A program made the translations under genes and the position numbers. A model generated the notes under the pieces. The model ran no database searches, was not told the origin of the DNA, and worked only from the letters and a program-made list of their open reading frames with translations. From Porphyra umbilicalis (Eukaryota > Rhodophyta > Bangiophyceae > Bangiales > Bangiaceae): DNA of 64,000 nucleotides. This document shows, in pieces, positions 11,051 through 21,119 of this stretch; position 1 is the stretch's first letter; every line of letters begins with the position of its first letter. Location: assembly GCA_002049455.2 (NCBI GenBank), contig KV918943.1:62001-126000 (forward strand), given 5' to 3'.

Positions 11051-11060
11051 TACGATTACC

Positions 11061-12255
11061 CCCCTTGGCCTGCCCCCAACCAAGGTGCACAGCCGCCACC
11101 TGCTGAATCATGTAGACCCCCTGAACATTTTCTCTTCGCGACTCCTTCCTGACGCCCTTTTGAGTTGGGGCGTTAGAGCAGACCCACCAATGTCGCATTC
11201 CGCAAATATTGGAGCCACGTGTCTAACGTGGCTAAACGTGGCAGCGTATGCAGAAAGCATCACACACAGCAATCCGTTCTATGCGGATCCGTCCACAAAC
11301 GGAGGGTATCGACTTGTAAAACCGATAATATTCCACGATAAGTCTTTTCGAATAAAAATAATCAGGGTACATAGGCCTTTCGTAATCTGGGGCCCCGGTC
11401 TCCATAGAGGGCCTCGATGTGGGCGTCGAGGCCATATTTCGAACGGATCCGAACCAATTTAGAGCCAATCTCATCGCTGGCACGACGTGCTGGAGGACTC
11501 GGACGACCGCTGCGGTCACCACGTGTAGCCCCAATGATCCCGAATGATCGCATCTCGTTCTTGTCCGGAAGCGAGGGACGTCGTAGGCGGCGTGATTGTG
11601 CGGGAAACGTAGCCGCAGCACACGCGCAGGGGATTGAGGGCCTACAGGCGATCTGAAACGGCCGTAAGGACCTGCGAATGCTCGACCTCGAGAGTGAGCC
11701 ACGCTGTTCAAATGTATTGACACCACCTGGCGCGTGCCCAGGCTCAGAAAACGAGGAGTGGAAGAGTCACGGCCGAGGAGGAGTGGAAGGAGAGTCATGG
11801 CCCGAGTCGAGCGCACACGACGACCCACGTGGCTCGCTCACAGCCATGCAGCGCTTGTTCTCACGATGTACACTGGACTGAGGCCCCGTCAGGGCCCACG
11901 GGGCCAACGAGGGTGGGAGCTCGCATGATCGGGCCGGACCCGCACTCGCGGGCCTGATTGGAGGAGATACACTGTGAGGTGGCCCCGTCAGGCGTGGTCG
12001 GGCTGGTGTCGCCGGGCTGCGCCCGCGTAAACGGGCCTGATTTGAGGGGGGGGGTGGGGGCCGCGCCACTGCCCTCCCCATTTCGTCACCCGTGGCCCAG
12101 CCGACGGTCGCGACCGCACCCTCTCCCCACCGCGCCCACCGTCGTGGCGACCGCTCCCGACCACCGTCGTCGTGCCCCCCACGTGCATTCACACCGTCGT
12201 GCTCACCGTCTTCTTCCCCCTGTGCTTTTTGTGGCCCATACCGGGCCTGCTCCCC
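11061..12255. other. Region without a supported gene, upstream of the Harbinger transposase
   Basis: 11.1-11.7 kb is the least GC-rich part of the window, with no gene-like frame. 11.88-12.05 kb has several GGGCC and CCCGTCAGG motifs that may be subterminal to the transposase unit, but no terminal repeat could be paired. The frame of the transposase is open back to 12172 without an ATG. Confidence 0.4.
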
Positions 12256-13785
12256 ATGGATGCTGTGGCGGCTGCCGATGGCTCATTTTACGACGATTTG
12301 GACGTGGCCGTGGTGCTTGGGTATGGGGCTGGCCTGCGCATCCGGAGGGCGCTGCTGACCGTGCGCGGGCGGGTGGAGAAGCTCCCGTTTGGTGGTTCTC
12401 GCCCTGGCCGACGGCCGAACCGGGACCGCAACTTTGACCTGGGCGCGCACTCTATCATGCGTGACTACTTTGGGGTCGGCGGGGAGCCGCCCGTCTACAG
12501 CGAGCGAGATTTTGAGAAGCGCAATCGCATGCCGCGAGCAATTTTCAAGCGGCTCTACACGGCCGTGCGCAATGAGCCGTGGTGGCGACGCTCGATTAAC
12601 GCGACTGGGCGGCTGCAGTCGTACCCCATCCAGAAGCTGCTGGCGGCGTTGCGGGTGTTGGGCTACGGGGAGCCGTACGACCGTCCCGACGAGTACTGCC
12701 GCCTGTCGCCGTCTACCATCGCGGAGGCAACCCGGCGCCTCACCAACCTCATCGTCGACAAGTGGGAGGCGACGTACCTGCGCCGCCCGACCGAAGACGA
12801 ACTCAAGCACATCCTCACCCGCAACGCGGCCCGTGGCATGCCGGGCTGTATTGGTTCTATTGACTGCACCCACTGGCAGTGGCTCAAGTGTCCCAAGGCT
12901 CTGGCCGGCCAGTACCATGACCGCAAGGGTAAGCGCTCCGTGGTGGTTGAGAGCATCTGCGATGAGGACACGTACATCTGGCACTTTTTTATTGGGGCTC
13001 CTGGGAGCTACAACGACATGAATGTGCTGGCGTGTTCACCCCTGATGCTTGACGTGAACGCGGGTGTGTGGCCGCCGCGGAACATCAACTATACACTGAA
13101 CGGCCGTACTCGTCGCTTGCTTTATTACACGGCCGACCAAGGATATCCCCGGTATGCTTTGTTTGCAATGACCCACCCCAACCCGGACACCCCCAAGCGG
13201 CGCGTGTACAACCGGCTGCAGCAAGCTGTCCGGAAAGACGCTGAGCGATTGTACGCCGTCATGCCGTCGCGCTTCAACATCATTCTACGACCAGCACGCT
13301 TCACGACGGTATTGCGGATGATCAACACCGGAAAGGCGGTGGCCATCTTGCACAACATGGCCATTGAGTGCACGCGGAGCGATTTTTTGGCCCAACGGCG
13401 CATCGACGCGGCTACAGAGGTGCGACAAGCTGTTGCTGATCTCCAAGGGCAGCGCCAAGGACCGGGCAACGAGGAGTCGGAATGTGGGAGTCGTCAAGGA
13501 CGTCCTGCTGCTGCTCGCGCTGCAAGTGAGCGCCAACCGGCGTTCTTTATTGACAATGGACCAAGGGGCCCAGGTGTCTGGGGGCCACCGCAGCCCGCGG
13601 AGCATGAGGCCCAAGACGATATGGTGGAGACCGGCTCCGAGCAAGACGTGGTACCTGGCTCCCTGAGGTACACGGACGGGGCCGAGTGCGAGGCCAAGGA
13701 CCGCGACGCTCACTTCGCGTTGCTCCACGACCTCTCTGAGCACATCTTTGCGGACAGGGGCCGTCTACTGTTGCCCTACTGTTGA
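12256..13785 (+). CDS. PIF/Harbinger-type DDE transposase
   Basis: A cut-and-paste transposase of the PIF/Harbinger (HARBI1-like) superfamily, 509 residues from the ATG at 12256. Residues 82-165 hold the helix-rich block FEKRNRMPRAIFKRLY...INATGRLQ...LLAALRVLGYGEPYDRPDEY, typical of the plant family. The catalytic residues are present: Asp203 in GSIDCTHWQWLKCP, Asp294 in YYTADQGYPRY and Glu330 in RKDAERLYAVM. The conserved GAPGSYNDMNVL also occurs at about 248-258. The C-terminal 110 residues are acidic and low complexity. No stop or frame break is seen, so the gene may still work. It faces a SANT-like gene on the other strand, the usual second gene of this superfamily. The upstream GTG-initiated extension is not used. 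Confidence 0.93.
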   Translation: MDAVAAADGSFYDDLDVAVVLGYGAGLRIRRALLTVRGRVEKLPFGGSRPGRRPNRDRNFDLGAHSIMRDYFGVGGEPPVYSERDFEKRNRMPRAIFKRLYTAVRNEPWWRRSINATGRLQSYPIQKLLAALRVLGYGEPYDRPDEYCRLSPSTIAEATRRLTNLIVDKWEATYLRRPTEDELKHILTRNAARGMPGCIGSIDCTHWQWLKCPKALAGQYHDRKGKRSVVVESICDEDTYIWHFFIGAPGSYNDMNVLACSPLMLDVNAGVWPPRNINYTLNGRTRRLLYYTADQGYPRYALFAMTHPNPDTPKRRVYNRLQQAVRKDAERLYAVMPSRFNIILRPARFTTVLRMINTGKAVAILHNMAIECTRSDFLAQRRIDAATEVRQAVADLQGQRQGPGNEESECGSRQGRPAAARAASERQPAFFIDNGPRGPGVWGPPQPAEHEAQDDMVETGSEQDVVPGSLRYTDGAECEAKDRDAHFALLHDLSEHIFADRGRLLLPYC

Positions 13786-14674
13786 TTTTGGCCAGCGTTC
13801 CGGGGGCGTGTGTAGCGCGCGGCATACAACAAATGTTTTTTTTTTCCCCGCAGGGCAGGGTTTTTTTTTCCTTGACACACATGTCTTCATGTCTTGCCGT
13901 CGAGGGGATGACGCCGAGCGTGGGTGACCAGTCAATGATGGACAGGGTGGCCGTGGCCACTGTGTTCGTCGGGGCCGCAGTGCGAGCGTCAGCCCAGTAT
14001 GTTGCCCGCAACGCCAGCGTCAGCCCAGTGCGTTGGCCGCAAGGCGAGTGTGAGCATAGTGCGTTGGCCGCACCACGAATGAAAAATAATGATACAAGTC
14101 TCCCCAGACACTTGTCAAGACAGCTAGATGAGACATTCGGACGGCCTTTGTGTGCCTTCGGCTTCGGGTTCCGGCCTTGTCTATTCCTCTGGGTGGTCCG
14201 TGTGCCAGCGGCCATTGTATGGTGGCCGACATTCTGACGTTGCCTGGCGTGGCCTTCATCATTTCTTAAGCCTCAGCTTAGCGCACTAGGCAGCCCCAAC
14301 AACCCCTACGTCGCCCTACACCACATGTGGCCCATTCGTGGCCGCCTTCACCTTCGCCTCTCTCTTCCTCCCTCTGCCCGCCTCGCCTTTGCCTATTTCT
14401 GCCTCCCTTGGCCTGGACCTTCGACACGACCCATATTTCTCAAAGAGTACTTCTGTCGGCTTTGTCGTGTAGATGTCGGCCTAAAGAGATAGGCCATTTG
14501 CTGTACAGCGCTTGACGCAAAGGAAAAGCATCATCACGCAAAGAACATGCACAATGCAAAGTGGTGGAGCAGGATAATGGAGAACGAGACACGAAAGAAA
14601 AGAAAAAGCAAGTAGAAAAAGCACAAGACACAAGTGATGCAGCGGATACTGCTGCCCGACACAAGGTATCACGC
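13786..14674. other. Convergent intergenic region inside the transposon
   Basis: Between the 3' ends of the transposase (+) and the SANT-like gene (-). Holds two T10-like runs (13836-13872) and a 31-bp tandem repeat, and otherwise short frames only. Confidence 0.5.
13982..14074 (+). repeat. 31-bp tandem repeat, three units
   Basis: Units begin at 13982, 14013 and 14044 with the pattern GCGAGCGTCAGCCCAGTGCG. Divergence rises toward the third copy. Confidence 0.8.
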
Positions 14675-16735
14675 TCAGTGTGTTGATGCGGCCGCGACAC
14701 GCGGCCGTCCTCTTGCGCGGCGCCGATCTGAGGGCCTTACCTTGGTCGTACGTGGAGTAGTCAATCCACCTGGCCTGAGCCAAGGCCGGTGTTGAACGAT
14801 GCCGCGGTCCCGGACGCGGTAGATGTCTTGGCGCGACCGCGTCGGCCTCGGCCGGCCACCCCAGCATCCAAGTCCTTGTCCATCAGGGGAACCTTCACTG
14901 CCCACGCCGCCGCTGATCCCTTCGTCGGCGCTGCCTCTCGCCAGGGCGCCTGCCACCAGCGCGGCGGCCGCGTCAGCGGCCGCCTCGACAGAAGTGGTCG
15001 GCTCGACCTGGGAGCCAACAGGAGTCGGTGGTGGCACTTGGTGGTGGTCGTCCCCCATGTCGTAGATCTCATCATCACTCTCGTTGTCGTAGGGAGAAGA
15101 ACGCACCTGCTGAGAACGACGCGGCCGGCTGGACGTCGGTGGAGGAGGGGAGGCAGGCAAAGACAAAGTGGAAGTGGAAGAGGAGGAAGTCACATCAGCA
15201 AAGCGTACCGTCCGCGTCCGCTTGTTCAATTGGCCGCGACCAGGGGCAGCACAGCGACCGCGTCTGCGGCCACGAACGGAAGCCCGACCACGGCCGCCAC
15301 CACCGCGTGAGTTAGTAGCGTGCAAGTCCTCCTCCTCGTTGCCATTTAGATCACCTTGGAGCTCAGAACGTCCACGGGGGCGCCCGACGCCGCGGCTTGA
15401 ACCACCACGGCCACGATGTGGCGGCCCCTCAGAGGACACCTCGAAGTCCCCGCCGTCTTGTGGGCGGCGCTCGTCCTTGTTCTTGTCCTCGGCCTGCTGG
15501 AGTCGCCGGCGCATCTCCAGCGCCCACCATCTGCGGCCGCACTCCGAGTTGACTGCCGTCGGAGTTGACCAAAACGCCAAAGCAGTGCGCTGCGCCGCCG
15601 AGTCGGCGAGCGACTCCAGGGCGGCCGTGCTGGCGGCCGCCTCGCTCATGAGATGAACCTCAGCTCTTGTTGCGGCCTTAGCGGCTTTACAGCCTATAGG
15701 CCGCTCTTGGAAAACGCTCTTCTTGCCACGGGAAAAGGTGGAAGACAGCGGGGCGCTCCCGTCGCCATCGTCGTTGCCGTCGGTGGCAAGGTGAGCGTCC
15801 TCACCGTCGTCGTTGTTGCCAAGAGATAGTGGATCTAAGTCAGCAGCCTCGGCCTGTGAAGCGCCCGGCGCTGTCGGGTTGCGGTGCGCCGCCGTACCTG
15901 CCAGAGCCACGACCGTCGCCCCACCACCAAAGCGGTCAATCTCCTTCAGGATGCGCCAGTTGCTCAGTGGAGGGCACGGAAGCTTGTCAGACACAGAGGG
16001 GTTGAGCCCATCATAAGGGTTGAGGCCATTGTACTTGGCCTTGGCCGCGCCAATGAGCTGCTCCGGCGTTGGATGCCCCGTCATCTTGAGCCTTAGTACC
16101 GCCAAGTAGCACGCCTTGAAGCGATTGACGCCGGGGAAGATGCCGTACCTCAGCTCCTTCATGATGGCCGGTGTTGAGCGTGCGCGCCGCCGCTGGACTT
16201 GGTTCATGTCGTCTGGAAGACGGCGGCGGAAGCGGTCCGACACGTCCTTGTCAAAAGTCTCCAGGGTCTGGTCCACACCCACCTCCGAGTTCAACGTCGC
16301 CTCCTTGTAGACGCAAGCGAGCACGTTACGCTCGGCCTCGATCCATGAAACACCGCGCGTGCCGCGGCCGCAGCCGCCGGCATTGGCACGGGGGTTAGCC
16401 TGCTGCTGTCGCTCCTCCAAGAGGCCGCGAGATGCGGCGGCCTCGGCACGGAGCCTTGTCACTTCGGCACGCAGCCGCTCCTCCTCAGTCTCGAGCAACG
16501 ACCCCTCCGGTCGCCGGGCAGCATGCCCGGCAAGCTCGCCGTCGCCCTCCGTCGTTGTCTGCTCGTCTCGCCCCGGTCGTGTTGAAAATCCAGCCGCCGA
16601 CCTTGGTGACGCGGGCCGTGCGGGTGCCGCCACAACCGGTGCGATCTCGTCCGTCGGCGTCGGTTCTGCAACAGTATCCAGCGGTCCATCGTTGCAGGTG
16701 AAGTCGGCCGTGTGCTGGCCGTCCGCGTCGGCCAT
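14675..16735 (-). CDS. Harbinger-associated SANT/Myb-like protein
   Basis: Probable DNA-binding partner of the transposase; in known Harbinger elements the second protein binds the ends and escorts the transposase. About 686 residues from the ATG at 16735. Residues 80-112 look like a coiled coil (EEERLRAEVTRLRAEAAASR). Residues 130-270 resemble plant SANT/NAM-associated proteins: SWIEAERNVLACVYKEATLN, then VGVDQTLETFDKDV, then TPEQLIGAAKAKYNGLNP and LSNWRILKEIDRF, matching the usual order W..EED..L, GTDQ..D.FW, A..MY and HCW.IL. The rest is Arg/Gly-rich and acidic. The frame continues upstream to 17092, but that part overlaps the Cys-rich ORF and looks out of frame. The two could be joined by splicing; I cannot place the junction. 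Confidence 0.7.
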   Translation of the reverse strand: MADADGQHTADFTCNDGPLDTVAEPTPTDEIAPVVAAPARPASPRSAAGFSTRPGRDEQTTTEGDGELAGHAARRPEGSLLETEEERLRAEVTRLRAEAAASRGLLEERQQQANPRANAGGCGRGTRGVSWIEAERNVLACVYKEATLNSEVGVDQTLETFDKDVSDRFRRRLPDDMNQVQRRRARSTPAIMKELRYGIFPGVNRFKACYLAVLRLKMTGHPTPEQLIGAAKAKYNGLNPYDGLNPSVSDKLPCPPLSNWRILKEIDRFGGGATVVALAGTAAHRNPTAPGASQAEAADLDPLSLGNNDDGEDAHLATDGNDDGDGSAPLSSTFSRGKKSVFQERPIGCKAAKAATRAEVHLMSEAAASTAALESLADSAAQRTALAFWSTPTAVNSECGRRWWALEMRRRLQQAEDKNKDERRPQDGGDFEVSSEGPPHRGRGGSSRGVGRPRGRSELQGDLNGNEEEDLHATNSRGGGGRGRASVRGRRRGRCAAPGRGQLNKRTRTVRFADVTSSSSTSTLSLPASPPPPTSSRPRRSQQVRSSPYDNESDDEIYDMGDDHHQVPPPTPVGSQVEPTTSVEAAADAAAALVAGALARGSADEGISGGVGSEGSPDGQGLGCWGGRPRPTRSRQDIYRVRDRGIVQHRPWLRPGGLTTPRTTKVRPSDRRRARGRPRVAAASTH

Positions 16736-16865
16736 GTGTTGGCCAGACGTTGAAGAGGAAGAAGTAGATTGCAATCGCCCTTGTTCTCGAGATTGGTTGC
16801 AGACGTCGACACGGGCAGCGCGGCCACAGTCACAGCGGCCGTCGCGAAAAAGTCGGCCAAGGCCG

Positions 16866-17729
16866 CTACTTGTCCCGAGGGAGAGGCAGTCGGCCCAACG
16901 CCTTAGGCTCCCACCAGACCGGCGGCTGGGGCAGATTGAGGTTGACCCAGAACTCCTCACGCCGGCCCTCGGCGTTAGGCAGCGTGAGACGGCGCTCCCA
17001 GCGCGGTGGCTTGGCTCGTGCGGCCTCCACCTCGGCCTCGCGCTGCTGGGCCAGTCGGTGCTGGTAGCCTTCCCAGTTGACGGTCTGCTCACGGCCCTTC
17101 TCGTCAGGGGGAATCCTGATCTCCTCCGGGGACGCCCAGGGGCAGGGGCACCACGGCGGGCACGTCACGTGCTCGCTGCCGACAGAAGCAGCGCACCGAC
17201 ACACAAAGCAAAAGCGGCGATGCGCACGCCGCTCCTCCGTGCGGCTATAAAACCCACGGTTCCCCTGCGGGATCCACGTCCACCCCCAGCCCGGTTGCGC
17301 GGCGGGCCGGACAGCCCACGGGCACGGGCAGGTGCTAGGGCACATTGCAATGTTGGCACTCACCCGCTGCGACCGCTTACAAAGGGTGCAGATGCTCCGT
17401 AGCCCCCGCTGCAGCTGCGACTTGGAGATGGTGGGGGCCCGGGGCCCATACCGCGCGCGGGGATTGTACGCCGGGGAGTCGCCTCGGGTGCGACTGCGAG
17501 TCGTCTGCATCTCGGCCACCCCAGGTCCAGTGTCAGACACCTCCGGCATCACCGCGGTAGCAGCAGGTCCCGCCGCACGACTCGGTGGTGAAGAAGCATC
17601 GTCGCCGCCAGTGTCGGAGCAGGTCGGCATAGGGGATGTGGGGTGTGGGCACGACGCCCCTGCTGTGTCACGAGGGGCTGGCGCCGACGCCTCCGGGGCT
17701 ACGCGTGGCGGCGTCGGGGGCGGCGTCAT
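16866..17729 (-). CDS. Cys-rich protein with two CPCPW modules, unknown
   Basis: I do not recognise the family. The 287-residue frame starts at an ATG (17729). The first 100 residues are Pro/Ser/Thr-rich and disordered. Two related modules follow: CTLCKRSQ...MCPSTCPCPW, and CFVCRCAA...TCPPWCPCPW about 55 residues later. Each has a CxxC or CxxCxC pair and a closing C...CPCPW, suggesting a duplicated metal-binding or disulfide unit. The C-terminal part is basic with several Trp (NWEGYQHRLAQQREAEVEAA). It lies directly upstream of the SANT-like gene on the same strand, so it may be its 5' exon or a third transposon gene. Confidence 0.55.
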   Translation of the reverse strand: MTPPPTPPRVAPEASAPAPRDTAGASCPHPTSPMPTCSDTGGDDASSPPSRAAGPAATAVMPEVSDTGPGVAEMQTTRSRTRGDSPAYNPRARYGPRAPTISKSQLQRGLRSICTLCKRSQRVSANIAMCPSTCPCPWAVRPAAQPGWGWTWIPQGNRGFYSRTEERRAHRRFCFVCRCAASVGSEHVTCPPWCPCPWASPEEIRIPPDEKGREQTVNWEGYQHRLAQQREAEVEAARAKPPRWERRLTLPNAEGRREEFWVNLNLPQPPVWWEPKALGRLPLPRDK

Positions 17730-19886
17730 ACGGAAAGGAGGGGGGGGGTAGCCATGTGGCCGGCTCGGGTTGAGTTCGGAAAGAGCCGTAGGGAGTTGGT
17801 GGCTCCGCCGTTCCGCAAAACCACAGCCACAGCGACAGGTACGTGGCTAGGTCGCTACCGCTCGCAGTGTAGACACGATGGGTGGTGAGGCCGGTGACGG
17901 CCTGGAAGTGACCGCGGTCAAAAAAAACGGCCGTCGCTCGCAAGCGGCCGACACAGAGGTAATGGCAGCGCAGCAGCTTGGCGGAGGTACATGAAAGCGC
18001 AAGGCCGCGTCCAGGCCTTCACAAGCGTCAGGGCGCTGACGGCCCGCTGAAAGAGGCAGGGCGCTCACGACCCCCTGCAAGTGGTGGCACACGGCAGGGC
18101 GCTGACGGCGCCCTGCGACCGGCCGGGCGCAGACGGCGCCCTGCGACCGGCCGGGCGCAGATGGCGCCCTGCACGAGGCTTGCGACCCTTAGGCCAGAGC
18201 GCGACAGAGAGGGGTTGGGCCCCAACTCGGGCCCGGTGAAGGAGGGTGTGGCTCACTGAGGGCCCAGGGCAGAGGGGGTGTGAGTCAGAGGCCCGAAACG
18301 AGGCGTGCAGGCACAATGAGACTGGGCCAGACGAGGCTGGGAAATCTCGTTCCAGGCCCGGGAACAAGCGGCACGCCGTCTAGAGGCCTCTCAGAGGGTG
18401 CTGTCCGATCTCACGAGAGAGGGTGCTCGCCTCGTGTGCCTCAGATTTTGTGTCACGCAATCCGGATTGCATGTTCTGCCTCAGTTTACACTGCGATCGT
18501 CTGAGCCCCTTTCAGGAAGGATCGGAAGCCCCGCCCGACAGCTTGGCTGTCGAGCTCGAGCCAGCCTGTCTAGGTGTGTGATCTTTAAATTGTCCACGAG
18601 CAGCGCAGATGGCCACCCTGACAGGGATGCGTAATGGGCCCGAGAGACAGTGGTGAATCACGTGAAGGCATATGATGTTGGCATTCCTTGCTGTGCTTGC
18701 AGCGCCTCCGTAGACAGTGGCTCCACGCGGAAAACAGAGATCACTTTACGTGGGCCGACCGAGCAGGGGCAGCCACACGTGTAAAGCGTCTTTCAACTGT
18801 GCGGAGATATCTTTGTGCAGGTCGTGGCCTGCCGCCATGCGGCGCCTCGCCAATCCCGTCGGGCCCGCTGTGTCAGTGAAAATCAGAGTGGCACAGGAGC
18901 CTATGGCCTCACCAAGAGCCCATCCGGTGCCACCAAAAAAGGCCGTGGCCACGCCTCACGCTTCCCTCAACGCACGGGTCGAAATCGGACGCAGAGGCGC
19001 CCAAACGCCCAGCTGTCGACGCACTCGTTTATCCCTGCGGCCAATCAGAACCGCCGCTGACAGCCATGTACGTACGGACCGCCAACCATACCGGGCCACC
19101 CGCAGCCACGCGGCCGGGCAACCTGCTGCCACACGCGTACGTGTCTCCATCGCTCATGATCCCGAGGCTGGGCATCCAGATCCCGCGACGCGCCATTTTG
19201 CGTGGCATGATTAATCGGCGTTTTTATTGGACAGCTGTGCCCGATGTTGGAAGGTGAGATCAACGAAACGGAAGGAGTGCGAAACGGTGGCACTGATGCC
19301 TCCCGCTGAAAACCCTGAAGATTCTCAATGCGATGATGCACCAGGCGAGAGACACGCTCGTGCGGGTGGGTGCCTCCCAAGCCACGCGTCTGACTCAGTC
19401 TCCGCCATATCTCGAGCACTAGTCCTGCACCAAGGAGCAACTGTCTCCCTGGGAGCCGATGAGCAAAAAGAGCCTGCCATCAAGCCACTGCAAAAAAAAG
19501 AGATGGCGCTCTCGGGCCAAGTGGAGGTCTCGCATGCTCCTCGCGACAATGTCCCGACCTGACGCCTCCATTGCATGTGAAGAAGATGCCACGCGCGCGC
19601 GACTGTTTTTGAGGCAAAGCCACAACACATGGAAAACGAACGCATTATGCCCACGCCCTCATGACAGAGAGAACTATCATGTGACGGCGCCAGCATCACC
19701 GCGGCCGCCACGTACGAGCGGCCGGGCCAACCTCTTCAGGGCGGCCGCGTCGTACAGGCGGCCGCCCAACACTCCCCATTGCGGCCAAGTCATACAAACG
19801 GTGCCGCGCTACCCTCCCCGCTGCTCACCAAGTTCATAGACGGACCCCTCAAAGTCACCCCGAGTCACTCTCTCGTCACATGCTCC
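17730..19886. other. Region without a supported gene
   Basis: Contains the 28-bp tandem at 18097 and related GGCAGGGCGC motifs at 18020-18100, then mixed sequence with only short frames. It probably includes the promoter of the Cys-rich gene. Confidence 0.4.
18097..18180 (+). repeat. 28-bp tandem repeat, three units
   Basis: Units GGGCGCTGACGGCGCCCTGC with an eight-base tail start at 18097, 18125 and 18153; the third is partly diverged. GGGCGCxGACGGCGCCC is itself near-palindromic. Confidence 0.8.
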
Positions 19887-21119
19887 CTAGGAATTCGCCC
19901 ACTCAGAATCGTCGTGCTCAGCATACCCGTACCCGAGAACCCCGGCCTTGGCAGCTGCGGACGCCATCCCGGCGGTCACGCTCGAACCCGGCTCGGCCTT
20001 GGCCTTGACCTGTTCCGCCTTGGTCTTGACCTGCTTGGCCAGCGGATTGGCCAAAATCACTTTGACGATGACGACGTCGTCAGCGTCGTCGTCTTCAACA
20101 TGGGCCACCAAGGCCTTGGCCTTCCCCTTCCCCTTGCGTGACGCGCGCTCGGAGGCCGGACCGGCCTTGCCCGTTGCCATCCCCGCCACCCCCACAGAGG
20201 CCGCCACAGAGGCCGCCGCGGCCTCTCCCTTGACCAAGCCCGGCGCTCGGGTCGACGACGCGCCGGCCTTAGAATGACCCTTCCCCTGCACGGTGACATT
20301 CCCCTGCACGGTGGCATTCGAGCGGATCGCGCGGATGGCCGCCGACGCGGCAGCCATAGCCGCGTCGGCCGCCAACACCTCCTCCTTACCCACGCCGGTG
20401 TAGCCTTCGCGGATGGCCGTGCAATTCACGTAGGCCATGCCATGTGGCCCCGCGTCGTCAACCGCCTTCTGGGCCTCGACGCACTTGCGCCTCTCGGCCC
20501 AGTAGAGCTTGATGGCCGCCCACTGGCGCATCTTGGCCGCGAACAAGCGCTCGGCCAAAAGGAAGGCGACGGCGCGCTGCTCAATAGTAGCGCCACGCAG
20601 CGCCGCCCGCTGCTGCCTTGTCGTCCACTGCAGGCCCAGAGTCTCAACGGCCGCGAGAGCACGCTTAAAATCACCGGCCAGGAACTTGTAGGTGGCCGTG
20701 AGCTGCTCCACAGTGGGAGTGGCCGACAGCAGCGCCGCATCCTTGGCCGACTGAACGGCCACGTCTCTCTCAGAGCCAACGTTCGAAACACCGTCAATGT
20801 GCATCGCGGCAGTGTTGGCGTGCCCTTGGTCCTTCATCTCTCGGCGCTTGGCGACCTTGACGACCTGGCCAGCTGTGGCCGGATGCTCTTCGGCCTTGCG
20901 CTTGCAGCGGCAGGCACCGGCCTCGTCCGAGGCCGCACCTCCCGCCTTGGCCGTCTTGTACATCACCGGGGTATCGACCGCGCCCGTCCCGGCGTTACTG
21001 GTGCCACCGGCCTTGTCAAAGGCCGCCAACGACTCAAAGTCCTTGTGGATGACAGTGATGATCTTCTTGGCCGCGTTCTGGCCACTCATGGTAGCCTCGG
21101 CCATGTCTTGCTCGTACAT
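19887..21119 (-). CDS. Hypothetical protein, alpha-helical, transposon cargo
   Basis: Not recognised. Starting at the ATG at 21119 (MYEQDMAEATMSG) it gives 410 residues; the frame is open further upstream without an ATG. The centre (residues 100-270) is helix-rich with a balanced composition, including TYKFLAGDFKRALAAVETLG and LAERLFAAKMRQWAAIKLYW. A CRCKRKAEEH segment and a KRR motif could be a nuclear signal. The C-terminal third is Lys/Ala/Val repeats (KGKGKAKAL, KQVKTKAEQVKAKAE). It lies inside the large hAT-like element, so it may be element-encoded. Confidence 0.5.
   Translation of the reverse strand: MYEQDMAEATMSGQNAAKKIITVIHKDFESLAAFDKAGGTSNAGTGAVDTPVMYKTAKAGGAASDEAGACRCKRKAEEHPATAGQVVKVAKRREMKDQGHANTAAMHIDGVSNVGSERDVAVQSAKDAALLSATPTVEQLTATYKFLAGDFKRALAAVETLGLQWTTRQQRAALRGATIEQRAVAFLLAERLFAAKMRQWAAIKLYWAERRKCVEAQKAVDDAGPHGMAYVNCTAIREGYTGVGKEEVLAADAAMAAASAAIRAIRSNATVQGNVTVQGKGHSKAGASSTRAPGLVKGEAAAASVAASVGVAGMATGKAGPASERASRKGKGKAKALVAHVEDDDADDVVIVKVILANPLAKQVKTKAEQVKAKAEPGSSVTAGMASAAAKAGVLGYGYAEHDDSEWANS

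Larger units (their letters stand above)
7861..11060. mobile_element. Candidate nested element with 16-bp inverted ends
   Basis: GGTAATCGTGGGGTTG at 7861-7876 matches the reverse complement of 11045-11060 at 15 of 16 bases. Both ends carry several GGGCAACC/GGTTGCCC motifs, as the 19-bp tandem at 7889 and the hairpin at 11018. No clear target duplication was found and no transposase lies inside, so this is tentative. Confidence 0.35.

Noticed and set aside
15168-17402. Plus-strand frames opposite the SANT-like gene (to 347 codons)
   Set aside because: Antisense shadows; the minus strand carries the recognisable SANT-like pattern.
18097-18180. Regular 28-bp repeat considered as a CRISPR-like array
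   Set aside because: Units are directly adjacent with no spacers; a simple tandem repeat in a eukaryotic setting.
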